Shown in pieces: positions 53,447 through 63,700 of a stretch of DNA of 64,000 nt. The position numbers were made by a program, and so were the translations under genes. This stretch comes from Bacteroidaceae bacterium (GTDB lineage Bacteria; Bacteroidota; Bacteroidia; Bacteroidales; Bacteroidaceae), in contig CABIVS010000006.1 of NCBI GenBank assembly GCA_902362375.1, forward strand, positions 1-64,000, given 5' to 3'. Below the pieces are notes generated by a model. That model worked only from the letters and a program-made list of their open reading frames with translations, searched no databases and was not told where the DNA came from. Position 1 is the stretch's first letter. The number at the start of each line of letters is the position of its first letter.

Positions 53447-55114
53447 ATGTATACAGACAAGAAGAACATACTCCAGTTGGTTGCGTTGCTCGAGGCGCAT
53501 GGGATTACCAAAGTTGTATTGTGTCCGGGTAGCCGTAACACGCCCATCGTGCATACTTTGTCTAACCACCCGAATTTTACCTGTTATCCGGTGACTGATG
53601 AACGGAGTGCCGGTTATTTTGCCATTGGTCTTGCGTTGAATGGTGGTAAGCCTGCTGCTGTCTGTTGCACTTCCGGTACAGCGTTATTAAACCTTCATCC
53701 GGCTGTGGCGGAAGCATTTTACCAGAATGTTCCTTTAGTCGTCATTTCTGCAGACCGTCCCGCTGCCTGGATCGGACAGATGGATGGACAGACCGTTCCG
53801 CAACCAGACGTATTTCGGACGTTGGTCAAGAAATCGGTGAACCTTCCGGAGATTCACACGGAAGAAGATGAGTGGTATTGCAATCGTCTGGTGAATGAGG
53901 CTTTGCTGGAGATGACCCATCATGGGAAAGGTCCGGTACATATTAATGTACCTGTTTCCGAACCGCTGTTTCAGTTTACGGCCGATTCACTACCCGCAGT
54001 GCGTGTCATTACCCGTTATCAGGGATTGAATGTCTACGACCGTGATTATAACGATTTGATCGACCGGATGAATAAATATCAGAAGCGTATGATTATCATC
54101 GGTCAGATGAATCTTATCTATCTGTTTGAGAAAAGATATATCAAGTTATTATATAAACATTTTGCCTGGTTGACAGAACATATCGGCAACCAGACAGTTC
54201 CCGGTATTCCGGTGAAGAATTTTGATGCGGCGCTTTATGCCATGCCCGAAGAGAAGGTAGGTCAGATGGTTCCCGAATTGCTGATTACTTATGGTGGACA
54301 CGTGGTTTCCAAACGGTTGAAGAAGTTCCTTCGCCAGCATCCGCCTAAAGAACATTGGCACGTATCGCCGGACGGTGAGGTGGTCGATTTGTACGGCTCA
54401 TTAACTACGGTAATCGAGATGGATCCGTTCGAGTTTTTGGAGAAGATTGCCAGTCTGCTGGATAACCGGACTCCTGAATATCCACGTGTATGGGAGAATT
54501 ATTGCAAGATTATCCCCGAACCGGATTTTGCTTATTCGGAGATGTCGGCTGTCGGTGCGTTGCTGAAAGCCTTGCCGGAGTCGTGCGCCTTGCATCTGGC
54601 AAACAGTTCGGTGGTTCGCTATGCGCAGTTGTATTCGATCCCTTCCACGATTGAGGTCTGTTGCAATCGGGGAACAAGTGGCATTGAAGGTTCACTGTCT
54701 ACGGCAGTCGGCTATGCGGCAGCTTCCGATAAACTGAATTTTATAGCTATCGGAGATTTAAGTTTCTTCTATGATATGAATGCGTTGTGGAATATCAACG
54801 TCCGTTCTAACTTGCGTATCCTTTTATTAAATAACGGAGGAGGAGAGATTTTCCATACTTTACCGGGATTGGATATGTCGGGAACCTCACATAAATTTAT
54901 TGCAGCAGTCCATAAAACGTCGGCCAAAGGCTGGGCGGAGGAACGTGGCTTCCTCTATCTGCAAGCGCAAAATGATGAAGAACTGGCTGAAGCGATGAAA
55001 ACTTTCACCCAACCGCAGGCTATGGAACAGCCAGTGTTGCTGGAAGTGTTTACCAACAAAAACAAGGATGCGCGTATGTTGAAGAATTATTATCATCAAT
55101 TAAAACAAAAATAG
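53447..55114 (+). CDS. menD: MenD, SEPHCHC synthase
   Basis: This thiamine-diphosphate enzyme joins isochorismate and 2-oxoglutarate. Its 555 aa are normal length. The N-terminus has [16 protein letters not shown] and [17 protein letters not shown] with the substrate-side arginine. The ThDP-binding part near the C-terminus is [19 protein letters not shown] followed by [19 protein letters not shown], the G-D-x...N-N metal motif. It starts 34 bp after menF and is followed by menB 3 bp later. Confidence 0.96.
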   Translation: MYTDKKNILQLVALLEAHGITKVVLCPGSRNTPIVHTLSNHPNFTCYPVTDERSAGYFAIGLALNGGKPAAVCCTSGTALLNLHPAVAEAFYQNVPLVVISADRPAAWIGQMDGQTVPQPDVFRTLVKKSVNLPEIHTEEDEWYCNRLVNEALLEMTHHGKGPVHINVPVSEPLFQFTADSLPAVRVITRYQGLNVYDRDYNDLIDRMNKYQKRMIIIGQMNLIYLFEKRYIKLLYKHFAWLTEHIGNQTVPGIPVKNFDAALYAMPEEKVGQMVPELLITYGGHVVSKRLKKFLRQHPPKEHWHVSPDGEVVDLYGSLTTVIEMDPFEFLEKIASLLDNRTPEYPRVWENYCKIIPEPDFAYSEMSAVGALLKALPESCALHLANSSVVRYAQLYSIPSTIEVCCNRGTSGIEGSLSTAVGYAAASDKLNFIAIGDLSFFYDMNALWNINVRSNLRILLLNNGGGEIFHTLPGLDMSGTSHKFIAAVHKTSAKGWAEERGFLYLQAQNDEELAEAMKTFTQPQAMEQPVLLEVFTNKNKDARMLKNYYHQLKQK

Positions 55115-55117
55115 ATT

Positions 55118-55942
55118 ATGTCAACACAAAGAGAGTGGACAACCATCAGAGAATACGACGATATTCTTTTTGATTATTATAATGGAATTGCCCGCATCAC
55201 AATCAACCGTGAACGTTATCGGAATGCATTTACCCCGACTACTACCGCCGAAATGAGTGATGCATTGCGTATTTGCCGTGAAGAAGCGGATATTGACGTG
55301 ATTGTGATTACCGGAGCCGGAGATAAGGCATTCTGTTCGGGAGGCGACCAAAATGTGAAAGGACGTGGCGGATATATCGGGAAAGACGGTGTGCCTCGTT
55401 TGAGCGTACTGGATGTACAGAAGCAGATTCGTAGCATCCCGAAACCTGTGATTGCCGCCGTGAACGGCTTTGCCATTGGTGGCGGACATGTACTTCACGT
55501 AGTATGTGATTTATCCATTGCTTCGGAAAATGCCATCTTCGGTCAGACTGGTCCTCGTGTGGGCAGCTTTGATGCCGGATTCGGTGCGTCTTATCTGGCA
55601 CGTGTGGTAGGCCAAAAGAAAGCACGTGAAATTTGGTTTCTCTGCCGGAAATACAATGCGCAGGAAGCACTGGACATGGGATTAGTGAATAAGGTGGTCC
55701 CCTTGGAACAGTTGGAAGATGAATATGTGCAGTGGGCGGAAGAAATGATGTTGCTTAGTCCGTTGGCTTTGCGCATGATTAAAGCGGGATTGAATGCCGA
55801 ACTGGATGGCCAGGCAGGTATTCAGGAACTCGCGGGCGATGCAACGTTGCTCTATTACCTGACGGATGAAGCACAGGAAGGAAAGAATGCATTTCTGGAG
55901 AAACGTAAACCGAACTTCAAACAATATCCGAAATTCCCTTAA
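55118..55942 (+). CDS. menB: MenB, 1,4-dihydroxy-2-naphthoyl-CoA synthase
   Basis: This crotonase-fold enzyme closes the second ring from OSB-CoA. The 274-aa chain has [14 protein letters not shown] (oxyanion loop, S-G-G-D-Q), [42 protein letters not shown] and the C-terminal [13 protein letters not shown], all typical of MenB. It follows menD closely. A 146-bp gap with a long inverted repeat separates it from menC. Confidence 0.97.
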   Translation: MSTQREWTTIREYDDILFDYYNGIARITINRERYRNAFTPTTTAEMSDALRICREEADIDVIVITGAGDKAFCSGGDQNVKGRGGYIGKDGVPRLSVLDVQKQIRSIPKPVIAAVNGFAIGGGHVLHVVCDLSIASENAIFGQTGPRVGSFDAGFGASYLARVVGQKKAREIWFLCRKYNAQEALDMGLVNKVVPLEQLEDEYVQWAEEMMLLSPLALRMIKAGLNAELDGQAGIQELAGDATLLYYLTDEAQEGKNAFLEKRKPNFKQYPKFP

Positions 55943-55948
55943 ACCGAT

Positions 55949-56071
55949 TTCACTACAGAGTAACACAGAGTTTATTTTTTCTGCAAAGCAGAACTGTAAG
56001 AGGGCTGCAGGAGAACTGCAAGAGATCTGATTACTAAAACTTCGTGGGGCTCTATGTTACTCTGTGGTGAA
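55949..56071. repeat. Long imperfect inverted repeat between menB and menC
   Basis: TTCACTACAGAGTAACACAGAG at 55949-55970 is matched by its reverse complement at 56050-56071 with two differences over 22 bases (20 of 22), leaving a 79-base loop that holds smaller CTGCA/TGCAG pairings. CACAGAGTAACA-type palindromes recur in Bacteroides intergenic regions. Transcribed, this could form a large stem and tune menC/menE output. Confidence 0.75.
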
Positions 56072-56088
56072 TAGAGAATTTATTCACA

Positions 56089-57117
56089 ATGAACTGTAAA
56101 ATAGAAATCATTCCCCGGTTGCTTCATTTCAAGCAACCGGCAGGGACTTCTCGGGGAACATATACTACGCGTAAAGTCTGGTATCTTCATTTCACCTCTC
56201 CAGACTTTCCGGGCAGAGTGGGAATAGGAGAGTGTGCACCTTTGCCCGCTTTGAGTTGCGATGATCTTCCTGATTACGAAGATATATTAATGAAAGTTTG
56301 CCGGCAAGTGGAGAGAGAACAAGGAATATTGGATATGGATGGTTTGTGCGACTATCCTTCCATTTTATTTGGTCTGGAAACGGCCATCCGGCATTTCTTT
56401 GCAGGAAACTGGGCTTTATGTGATACGGCTTTCTCACGTGGAGAGACGGGGATTCCCATCAACGGTCTTATCTGGATGGGAGATTATGATTGTATGTTAT
56501 CCCAGATTGAGAAAAAGATGGAAGCCGGATTCCGTTGTATCAAACTAAAGATTGGTGCTATCAACTTTGAAGAAGAGTTGGCATTGCTACGTTATATCCG
56601 TTCACATTTCTCCTCTAAGGAAATAGAGTTGCGTGTAGATGCGAATGGTGCTTTTTCTCCGGTTGATGCCATGGAAAAGCTGAAGCGTCTGTCCGAACTT
56701 GATCTGCACTCTATAGAACAGCCGATCCGTGCCGGACAATGGGAGGAAATGGCACGCCTTACTTCCGCATCTCCATTACCGATAGCTTTGGATGAAGAAT
56801 TGATAGGGTACAACACGTTGGAAAGAAAACAAGAACTGCTTTCAACCATCCGTCCGCAATATATTGTTATTAAACCTTCCCTTCACGGAGGAATGTGCGG
56901 AGGGGACGAATGGATTATCGAAGCTGAAAAGCGACATATCGGCTGGTGGGTCACTTCCGCTCTGGAATCAAACATCGGTTTGAACGCTATTGCACAGTGG
57001 TGTGCAACATTCAATAATCCGTTGCCACAGGGATTGGGGACAGGATTGCTTTTTACGGATAATGTGGAAGTGCCCCTTGAAATAAGAAAAGATTGCTTGT
57101 GGTTTTGCAAAGGATAA
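56089..57117 (+). CDS. menC: MenC, o-succinylbenzoate synthase
   Basis: This enolase-superfamily dehydratase makes OSB. At 342 aa it contains GIGECAPLPALSC, a second-shell block, the K-x-K catalytic pair in CIKLKIGA (about residues 150-153), metal ligand D in LRVDANGAFS, E in HSIEQPI, D in IALDEELIG and the second lysine in YIVIKPSLHGG. It starts 146 bp after menB across the inverted repeat and is followed 29 bp later by menE. Confidence 0.95.
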   Translation: MNCKIEIIPRLLHFKQPAGTSRGTYTTRKVWYLHFTSPDFPGRVGIGECAPLPALSCDDLPDYEDILMKVCRQVEREQGILDMDGLCDYPSILFGLETAIRHFFAGNWALCDTAFSRGETGIPINGLIWMGDYDCMLSQIEKKMEAGFRCIKLKIGAINFEEELALLRYIRSHFSSKEIELRVDANGAFSPVDAMEKLKRLSELDLHSIEQPIRAGQWEEMARLTSASPLPIALDEELIGYNTLERKQELLSTIRPQYIVIKPSLHGGMCGGDEWIIEAEKRHIGWWVTSALESNIGLNAIAQWCATFNNPLPQGLGTGLLFTDNVEVPLEIRKDCLWFCKG

Positions 57118-57146
57118 TATTTAAAGGATGATATTTAAAGGATATT

Positions 57147-58286
57147 GTGATGATATTCAACCGACAACAACAATGTCTGTTACTGGACGGAAAAGAATAC
57201 ACTTCTGAAGATATACGTCAATTGATAGCAGGAGGAGCGGAAGCTCATTCTCCTGCTTATTGGGATTTATATCTTTTCCTGAACGAATGGTTTAATGATT
57301 CTCCGGTCATTACGGTTCATACATCAGGCTCTACGGGTACACCTAAAGAACTGATGGTACGTAAGGACCGGATGATGCAAAGTGCGCGCCTGACCTGTGA
57401 GTTTCTGAATTTGAAGAAAGGTGAGTCGGCATTATTATGTATGAACCTTCGTTATATCGGTGCCATGATGGTAGTGGTACGTTCTTTGGTCGCAGGTTTG
57501 AACCTGCTTGTTCGTCCCGCTTCCGGTCATCCAATGGCCGATATAAAAGAATCTTTGAGATTTGTTGCAATGGTCCCATTGCAAGTTTATAACACATTGC
57601 AGGTTCCCGAAGAAAAAAAGCGATTAAAACAAACGGATATTCTGATTATAGGAGGCGGAGCCATCGATGAGGCTCTGGAAACGGAGATCAAACATCTTCC
57701 GACGGCGGTTTACTCCACTTATGGCATGACCGAAACCTTGTCGCATATTGCCCTTCGTCGTTTGAATGGAGCATCGGCTTCAGAACATTATTATCCATTT
57801 CCTTCAGTAAAATTGTCTTTATCCGCAGAGAATACATTAGTCATCGATGCTCCTTTGGTATGTGACGAAACATTGCAGACCAATGACATTGCACGTATCT
57901 ATCCCGATGGAAGTTTTATGATTCTGGGGCGAAAAGATAATGTAATCAATAGCGGAGGGATTAAGATTCAGGCGGAAGAACTGGAGAAGTTGCTCCGACC
58001 GTTTATTCCTGTGCCATTTGTCATCACTTCTGTTCCCGACCCGCGTTTAGGGCAGGCTGTGACTTTGTTGCTGGAAGGTCAGCCGGAATTATTGGAAGGT
58101 GGTCAGCCGGACGACATTGAAGAAATCGACAATAAGCTACAATACATAGACAATAAGTTGCAGGAAATACTGGCACCTTATTATCGCCCCAAACACATAT
58201 TGACAACAGAATCTATTCCGCAAACAGGAAACGGAAAAGTAAATCGTGCGGAGTGTCGTGTTTTGGCGGAGAGTCTGTTACAGTAA
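57147..58286 (+). CDS. menE: MenE, o-succinylbenzoate-CoA ligase
   Basis: This adenylate-forming enzyme activates OSB to OSB-CoA for MenB. The chain is 379 aa, about 100 residues shorter than classic MenE, with a reduced N-terminal part. It keeps VHTSGSTGTPKELMV (P-loop), YSTYGMTETLSHIALRRL, ILGRKDNVINSGGIKIQAEELE (hinge) and the C-terminal lysine in QTGNGKVNRAE. The short form appears usual for Bacteroidetes. It ends the operon; no menH homologue is present here. Confidence 0.93.
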   Translation: MMIFNRQQQCLLLDGKEYTSEDIRQLIAGGAEAHSPAYWDLYLFLNEWFNDSPVITVHTSGSTGTPKELMVRKDRMMQSARLTCEFLNLKKGESALLCMNLRYIGAMMVVVRSLVAGLNLLVRPASGHPMADIKESLRFVAMVPLQVYNTLQVPEEKKRLKQTDILIIGGGAIDEALETEIKHLPTAVYSTYGMTETLSHIALRRLNGASASEHYYPFPSVKLSLSAENTLVIDAPLVCDETLQTNDIARIYPDGSFMILGRKDNVINSGGIKIQAEELEKLLRPFIPVPFVITSVPDPRLGQAVTLLLEGQPELLEGGQPDDIEEIDNKLQYIDNKLQEILAPYYRPKHILTTESIPQTGNGKVNRAECRVLAESLLQ

Positions 58287-58554
58287 CAGACTGGCTATTT
58301 CGGGTGAAAGCGTGATGCTTCTGTCAGTTGCTTTTTGTTTAAAATAAATTTGGTACTTTTTTCGTCTGCAAAAAACGTTTCAATATGCCGCATTTCTCTT
58401 CGGCTTACAAAGGACAAAGATAGATGTTTTGTTGGATATTCCCTAAAAGAGATAGAATTTCCAGTTTTGACATCTTAGGGGTCCCTAGAAACGATTTTCT
58501 AATTTCATTTCTCATATTCTCATAGTTGCTGTTAAATCAAAGATAATCAAATGG

Positions 58555-58601
58555 ATATCTTATGAGAAATACTTTTTAAGATGGCATTTCTCATAAGATA
58601 T
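58555..58601. repeat. Perfect 16-bp inverted repeat
   Basis: ATATCTTATGAGAAAT and its exact complement ATTTCTCATAAGATAT are separated by 15 bases. The arm shares GAGAAATACTTT with the units of the array downstream, suggesting one repeat family. Confidence 0.8.
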
Positions 58602-58713
58602 TTCCAGTTTTGGCTCAAAATTCACCTTGTTCTCATAGTATTTCAGGGTATTTCTCATAGTCAGATACTATCCTTTTCCTTTTCTTGGTTGAGGATAAGC
58701 ATTCGTTCCGATT

Positions 58714-58823
58714 GTCCCACATATTGTGGAAATACTTTCTCTTATATTATGGGAATACTTTCCCACAAAATGAGGGAATACTTTCCCAATTAACTGGGAA
58801 TCTTTTCCCACAATATATGGGAC
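58714..58823. repeat. Tandem palindromic repeat array with inverted end arms
   Basis: Units of 22-24 bp with the shape CCCA-n-AT-n-GGGAATACTTT follow each other about four times. The outer arms GTCCCACATATTGTGG (58714-58729) and CCACAATATATGGGAC (58808-58823) are complementary at 15 of 16 positions, so the whole array can fold on itself as well as each unit. Spacers are not unique sequences, unlike a CRISPR. Confidence 0.8.
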
Positions 58824-58915
58824 AAAGGAACACTGTAAGGGGAATGTAGTTTGCAATAGGGTGTGAAGAACTTTACTACGTATATACGGGAGAATGATAT
58901 TCGTGTGGCAGTAGC

Positions 58916-59479
58916 TTACGTACGAAAGAATAATAGAAGGAATAGTGGCAGATAGTCTTTCAGTTCATTTCGCAAAAGTTCCATTGTCTTTTGCTTGTAT
59001 CGGTTGATGGACTTCACGCTAAGATTCATCTCTTCTGCAATCTCCGCATGAGTCTTACCTTCAAAGAAACTTTTCACAAAGACGGTTCGATAGTTTTCGG
59101 GTAGTTTATTCAATGTCTCATACAACATCCTGTATAATTCATCAAGCGTATATACACTATCCGCCTCTGTTTCGTAAATAGGAGCTTTCTTCTGAATGAT
59201 TTCCGCATAGTTCCATTCATATTCCTGATGTTTCAGGTAATTCAGGCAGTTATTTTTTACGCACATTTTGATGTATCCTAATGCTGTGTCCGATTGCAGA
59301 TCGAAGGATTCCGTTCCGAGCTTGTCCCATATCGAGGTGAATACATCCGAAACAATGTCTTCACGTGTATCTTTATCATCAATAAATCTTTTTGCATACA
59401 GACAGAAAGGAGCGTAATATTCCTCATAGAGTTGTTTGAAAATCTGCTCTTTACTGTGTTGTAAGTGTGATAATTCCAT
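58916..59479 (-). CDS. ECF-type RNA polymerase sigma factor
   Basis: This 187-aa sigma factor has region 2 (YEEYYAPFCLYAKRFIDDKDTREDIVSDVFTSIWDKL) and region 4 (TLNKLPENYRTVFVKSFFEGKTHAEIAEEMNLSVKSINRYKQKTMELLRNEL). It ends with a hydrophobic tail PLFLLLFFRT, as often seen in Bacteroides members. The FecR-like anti-sigma gene lies on the other strand 185 bp away (72 bp in the longest frame), so the pair is divergent. On the minus strand TATATTTG (59516-59523) is a possible -7 box. Confidence 0.93.
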   Translation of the reverse strand: MELSHLQHSKEQIFKQLYEEYYAPFCLYAKRFIDDKDTREDIVSDVFTSIWDKLGTESFDLQSDTALGYIKMCVKNNCLNYLKHQEYEWNYAEIIQKKAPIYETEADSVYTLDELYRMLYETLNKLPENYRTVFVKSFFEGKTHAEIAEEMNLSVKSINRYKQKTMELLRNELKDYLPLFLLLFFRT

Positions 59480-59664
59480 TTCTTCTTAGATTAGATATAA
59501 GTATTATTGATACTGCAAATATATAATAAGAAAGCAACTTCAGGGCTATTTTGAACTTTTTTTTTAATTATGATGAAAAAAACGCCATTTGCCTGTCCCT
59601 TTCTGATAGCATCAATTGTACTATTAGTGTAATTGCAATTATAAATATGATTTTGAACGAGAAT

Positions 59665-60588
59665 ATGGAAAATCTGAACCCTGAATCATTACTCCGGAAA
59701 GCGCAAGCCTTGGGAGATGATATTAAAGAGATGGAAGCTATTAATGTAGCTCGGGCCTATAACCGGGCACAAATGAAGATTAAGTCAGCTAAAAGAAAAC
59801 AAGTGTATCATCAATTGATGAGATATGCGGCTTTTTTGACTCTGCCATTATTGCTGACATCGTTGGTGTTAGGATATCTATATTTTCATGAACCGGAACA
59901 AGATGACAGATATGCCGAAATTACGGCAGCTACAGGTTCTGTTATTCGTTTCGAGCTTCCCGATCATTCAGTTGTTTGGTTGAATGCCGGTAGTACTTTA
60001 CGTTATCCTACTGTTTTTCGTAAAGATAATCGTAATGTAGATTTGAGAGGTGAAGCCTATTTTGATGTTCAGGCTGATCGTGAGTGTCCATTTTATGTAA
60101 ATACTCCGAATGGGTTGAGCATATATGTGTATGGTACAAAATTTAATGTGTCCGCGTATGAAGATGATGATATTATAGAAACAGTTTTGGAAAAAGGTAA
60201 AGTAAATGTGATATCCCCCGACCGGCAGACTATTACTCAATTGACTCCCGGTGAACGTTTGCTTTACGATAAACACAGTCAGAAATTGGTTAAAAATAAG
60301 GTGGACGTTTATGAGAAGGTAGCCTGGAAAGATGGTAAACTTATATTCCGCAATACTGCATTGGAAGATATTTTCAAGCGTTTGGAACGGCATTTCAATG
60401 TTGAAATCCAGTTTTCTAATAAATCAGGAAAAGAATATAAGTATCGGGCTACTTTCCGGAATGAAACTCTGCCACAGATTCTGGATTATCTGTCTAAATC
60501 CGCTACATTGAAATGGAGGACAGAAGAACCGGAACAACAAACCGATGATACATTCACAAAGAAAAGAATTATAGTAGATTTACATTAA
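59665..60588 (+). CDS. FecR-like anti-sigma factor
   Basis: This 307-aa inner-membrane regulator begins MENLNPESLLRKAQALGDD. Start 59665 is chosen because the open frame further upstream encodes an unrelated hydrophobic stretch. A membrane helix at about 52-72 (FLTLPLLLTSLVLGYLYF) is followed by the FecR domain (EITAATGSVIRFELPDHSVVWLNAGSTLRYP, LRGEAYFDVQADRECPFYVNTPNGLSIYVYGTKFNV) and a DUF4974-like C-terminus (LEDIFKRLERHFNVEIQF). It should hold the divergent ECF sigma factor and receive a signal from the SusC transducer downstream. Confidence 0.93.
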   Translation: MENLNPESLLRKAQALGDDIKEMEAINVARAYNRAQMKIKSAKRKQVYHQLMRYAAFLTLPLLLTSLVLGYLYFHEPEQDDRYAEITAATGSVIRFELPDHSVVWLNAGSTLRYPTVFRKDNRNVDLRGEAYFDVQADRECPFYVNTPNGLSIYVYGTKFNVSAYEDDDIIETVLEKGKVNVISPDRQTITQLTPGERLLYDKHSQKLVKNKVDVYEKVAWKDGKLIFRNTALEDIFKRLERHFNVEIQFSNKSGKEYKYRATFRNETLPQILDYLSKSATLKWRTEEPEQQTDDTFTKKRIIVDLH

Positions 60589-60639
60589 TAACTTTAAAAA
60601 TATAATAGCCAATGAGATAGCACAAAGACGACAAAAAAA

Positions 60640-60670
60640 GGAAGAAAGCTGCTACCAACAGCTGTCTTCC
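60640..60670 (+). terminator. Hairpin between fecR-like and susC-like genes
   Basis: GGAAGA-A-AGCTG pairs with CAGCT-G-TCTTCC across a 7-base loop, followed five bases later by TTTTT at 60676-60680. It could be a terminator or attenuator that lowers read-through from the anti-sigma gene into the receptor gene. Confidence 0.6.
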
Positions 60671-60766
60671 TCCGATTTTTAAGATTCACGGTCCAAAGTT
60701 TCGCAAACGACAACCGGAATCGACCATAGTTCATTATAGTAATAAACTCTAGTTAACCGCAAATGT

Positions 60767-63700
60767 ATGAAAAAAAATCATTCATTTATTGCATCATGTT
60801 CTAAATATGCTTTAAATTTAAAACTTCCTTTAGTTATGAGGATTAGTCTAATACTGCTTTTTGCTGTGGTATTACAGCTATCAGCCGAAAATGGGTACGC
60901 CCAGCGAACACGGATTCCTATTTCTATGAATAACGCTTCGATAGAACAAGTGCTGAATAAAATAGAAGAAATATCAGATTTTGTCTTTTTATACAATGAC
61001 AAGACCATTCAGACAAATCGTATTGTTTCAGTTCGAAATACGAATGGGAAAATTATGGATATTTTGGATGAAGTATTCCGAGGTACTAATATTGTTTATA
61101 CAGTGGTAGACAAGCAAATTATTTTGTCTACAAATAAATTAGATGTAGTTGCACAAAATCCTTCTTTTCCATTGAAGGGGGTTGTGAAAGACGTGAAAGG
61201 AGAACCTCTGATTGGGGTGAATGTCAAAGTTAAAGGAGCAGGTAAAGGTACTATTACCGATTTTGACGGAAAATTCATCTTGCAAGTAGTAAAAGGGGAT
61301 ATTCTTGAAATCTCTTATGTTGGCTACGTTTCTCAATCGATTAAAATATCCGATAGTAAGGCTTTGGATATCGTACTTACTGAAGATACAAAAGTGTTGA
61401 ATGAGGTGGTGGTGACAGCTTTGGGACTCAAAAGGGAAACTAAATCATTGACTTATAATGTACAGCAAGTCAGTTCGGATGAGATCACGAAAGTGAAGGA
61501 TGTGAATATGATGAACAGTCTGGCCGGAAAGGTAGCTGGTGTGAGTATCAATTCAAGCTCAGCAGGTATTGGTGGTGGTGCTCGTGTTGTAATGCGTGGT
61601 ACAAAATCCATTTCCGGAAATAACAATGCATTGTATGTTGTAGATGGAGTTCCTTTGCCAAGTTCATATGGAACACAACCTGGTGGGCGTTATGAAGGAG
61701 CAGGACAATCAGGTGATGGCATTTCTTACTTTAATTCGGATGATATTGAATCTATTTCAGTTTTAAGTGGTTCTGCTGCCGCTGCTTTGTATGGTTCTGC
61801 TGCTGCTAATGGGGTTGTTTTGATAACTACCAAAAAAGGCGCGGCTGGAAAGACAAGTGTCAGCTATAATAATAATTCTACTTTCTATTCTCCGTTTGTA
61901 ATGCCAAAATTTCAAAATTCTTACGGTTCAGAGCCTGGGGAATGGTTTAGTTGGTCATCTAAGTTAGATACTCCTTCCAGCTACGATGTGAATGACTTTT
62001 TCCAGACAGGGTATAATGTAGCCAATACGGTGAGTCTGACGACAGGAAATGATAAAAATCAGACTTATGTTTCTGTCGGAACAGTAAATGGTAGAGGTAT
62101 CATTCATAATAATGATTTAGATCGCTATAACTTTTCAGCACGTAATACGGCTTCTATGTTGAATGATAAATTGCATTTGGATGTTAGCTTTATGTATTCT
62201 AATGTAAAAGAGCAAAATATGCTGGCACAAGGTGAATATGGTAATCCTTTAGTTCCGGTTTATTTGTTTCCCCGTGGAGAAGATATCGAAAAATATCGTT
62301 ATTATGAGCGTTATGACATAGAACGTAATATAGATGTACAATATTGGCCTTTGGGCGAAAATGGACTTTCTATGCAGAACCCTTATTGGGTGACTGATCG
62401 TAATATGTATATTAATAAAAAAGACCGTTTCTTGACATCTGCTTCTTTGAAATATGAGATAACTAATTGGTTGAATGTATCTGCACGTGCAAAAATGGAC
62501 AGAGATATCGTGCATAATGAGCGTAAAATGTATGCGTCGACTTTGACCGTATTAGCAGAAAATTCAGATAAAGGAGCATATATTGAAACAGAGCAGAATG
62601 TTACTCAGTACTATGCAGATGTAATGGCGAATGTAAATAAATATTTTGCTGATGATAAATGGAATGTTACGGCTACACTTGGTGCTAGTTTATTGGACCT
62701 AAACAGTAGAACATTGACTTTAGGAGGAGGATTGTTGACTGTTCCTAATAGATTTACAGTAAATAATATCGACACTAGCGGTAAGCTGACTTATCGCAGA
62801 GGCAACTATCACGATCGGACAAACTCTTTATTCGCTACGGCTTCTGTTGGATATAAAGGAATGGTGTATGTAGACGGTGCTTTGCGTAGTGACTGGCTTT
62901 CTGCTTTAGCTGGAACAAAGCATAAATCTATTCTTTATCCATCAGTAGGAGCTTCGGCTATATTGACGGATGCGTTTAATATAAAATCAGATATTCTGTC
63001 TTATGCAAAGATTCGCCTTTCTTATAGTGAGGTGGGAAATGCACCGTCTCGTTTTTCAGCGATAACGACCTATTCTGTATATGGTGGATTGACTACTACA
63101 TCGTATTTCCCAATTAAAGATCTTAAACCGGAACGTACATATTCATGGGAAACCGGTCTTAATTTAGCGTTATTTGAAAATAAATTGACTTTAGATGCTA
63201 CTGTTTATAGGTCATATACTAAAAATCAATTGTTTAGTCCGGAAATCTCTACTACTACGGGGTATTCCAGTATCTATGTTAATGCTGGTAAGGTAACTAA
63301 TGAAGGTATCGAATTGGCACTAGGATACAAGCAGAAAATTGGACAGGTAGATTGGAAAACTACATTACTTTGGTCTTTAAATAGGAATAAAGTAAATCAA
63401 TTACTCCCCGAATATACAAATGATGAATTGGGAGTGACTGTTCGTTTGGATGAAATGGATGTTTATTCGATGGGTGGAGCAAAGAAACGCTTGACAGTTG
63501 GTGGTTCGATGGGCGATTTGTATGCAAATATATTGCGTACGGATGAACATGGGCATATTTGGCTGGATTCAAAGTCGAATACTATACAAACGGAAAAAAA
63601 CAACTATATTTATGTGGGTAATACTAATCCTAAATATGTGCTAAGTTGGCGTAATGAATTCTTTTGGAGAGGAATCAGTTTGGGGTTCATGATTAATGCT

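Larger units (their letters stand above)
58287..58915. other. Palindrome-rich intergenic region
   Basis: No gene is supported in these 629 bases between the convergent menE and ECF sigma genes. A 16-bp perfect inverted repeat is at 58555-58570/58586-58601, CTCATAG-type words recur around 58500-58660, and a tandem array lies at 58714-58823. The part up to 58480 is unremarkable except for the palindrome CTTAGGGGTCCCTAG near 58470. Confidence 0.75.

Noticed and set aside
58470..58500. Third copy of the structured RNA, suggested by GGTCCCTAG
   Set aside because: Only this word is shared; none of the four hairpins can be drawn around it, and it is part of a local CTTAGGGGTCCCTAG palindrome.
58714..58823. 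CRISPR-like array
   Set aside because: Units of 22-24 bp abut each other with no unique spacers, and no cas gene is seen in the window.
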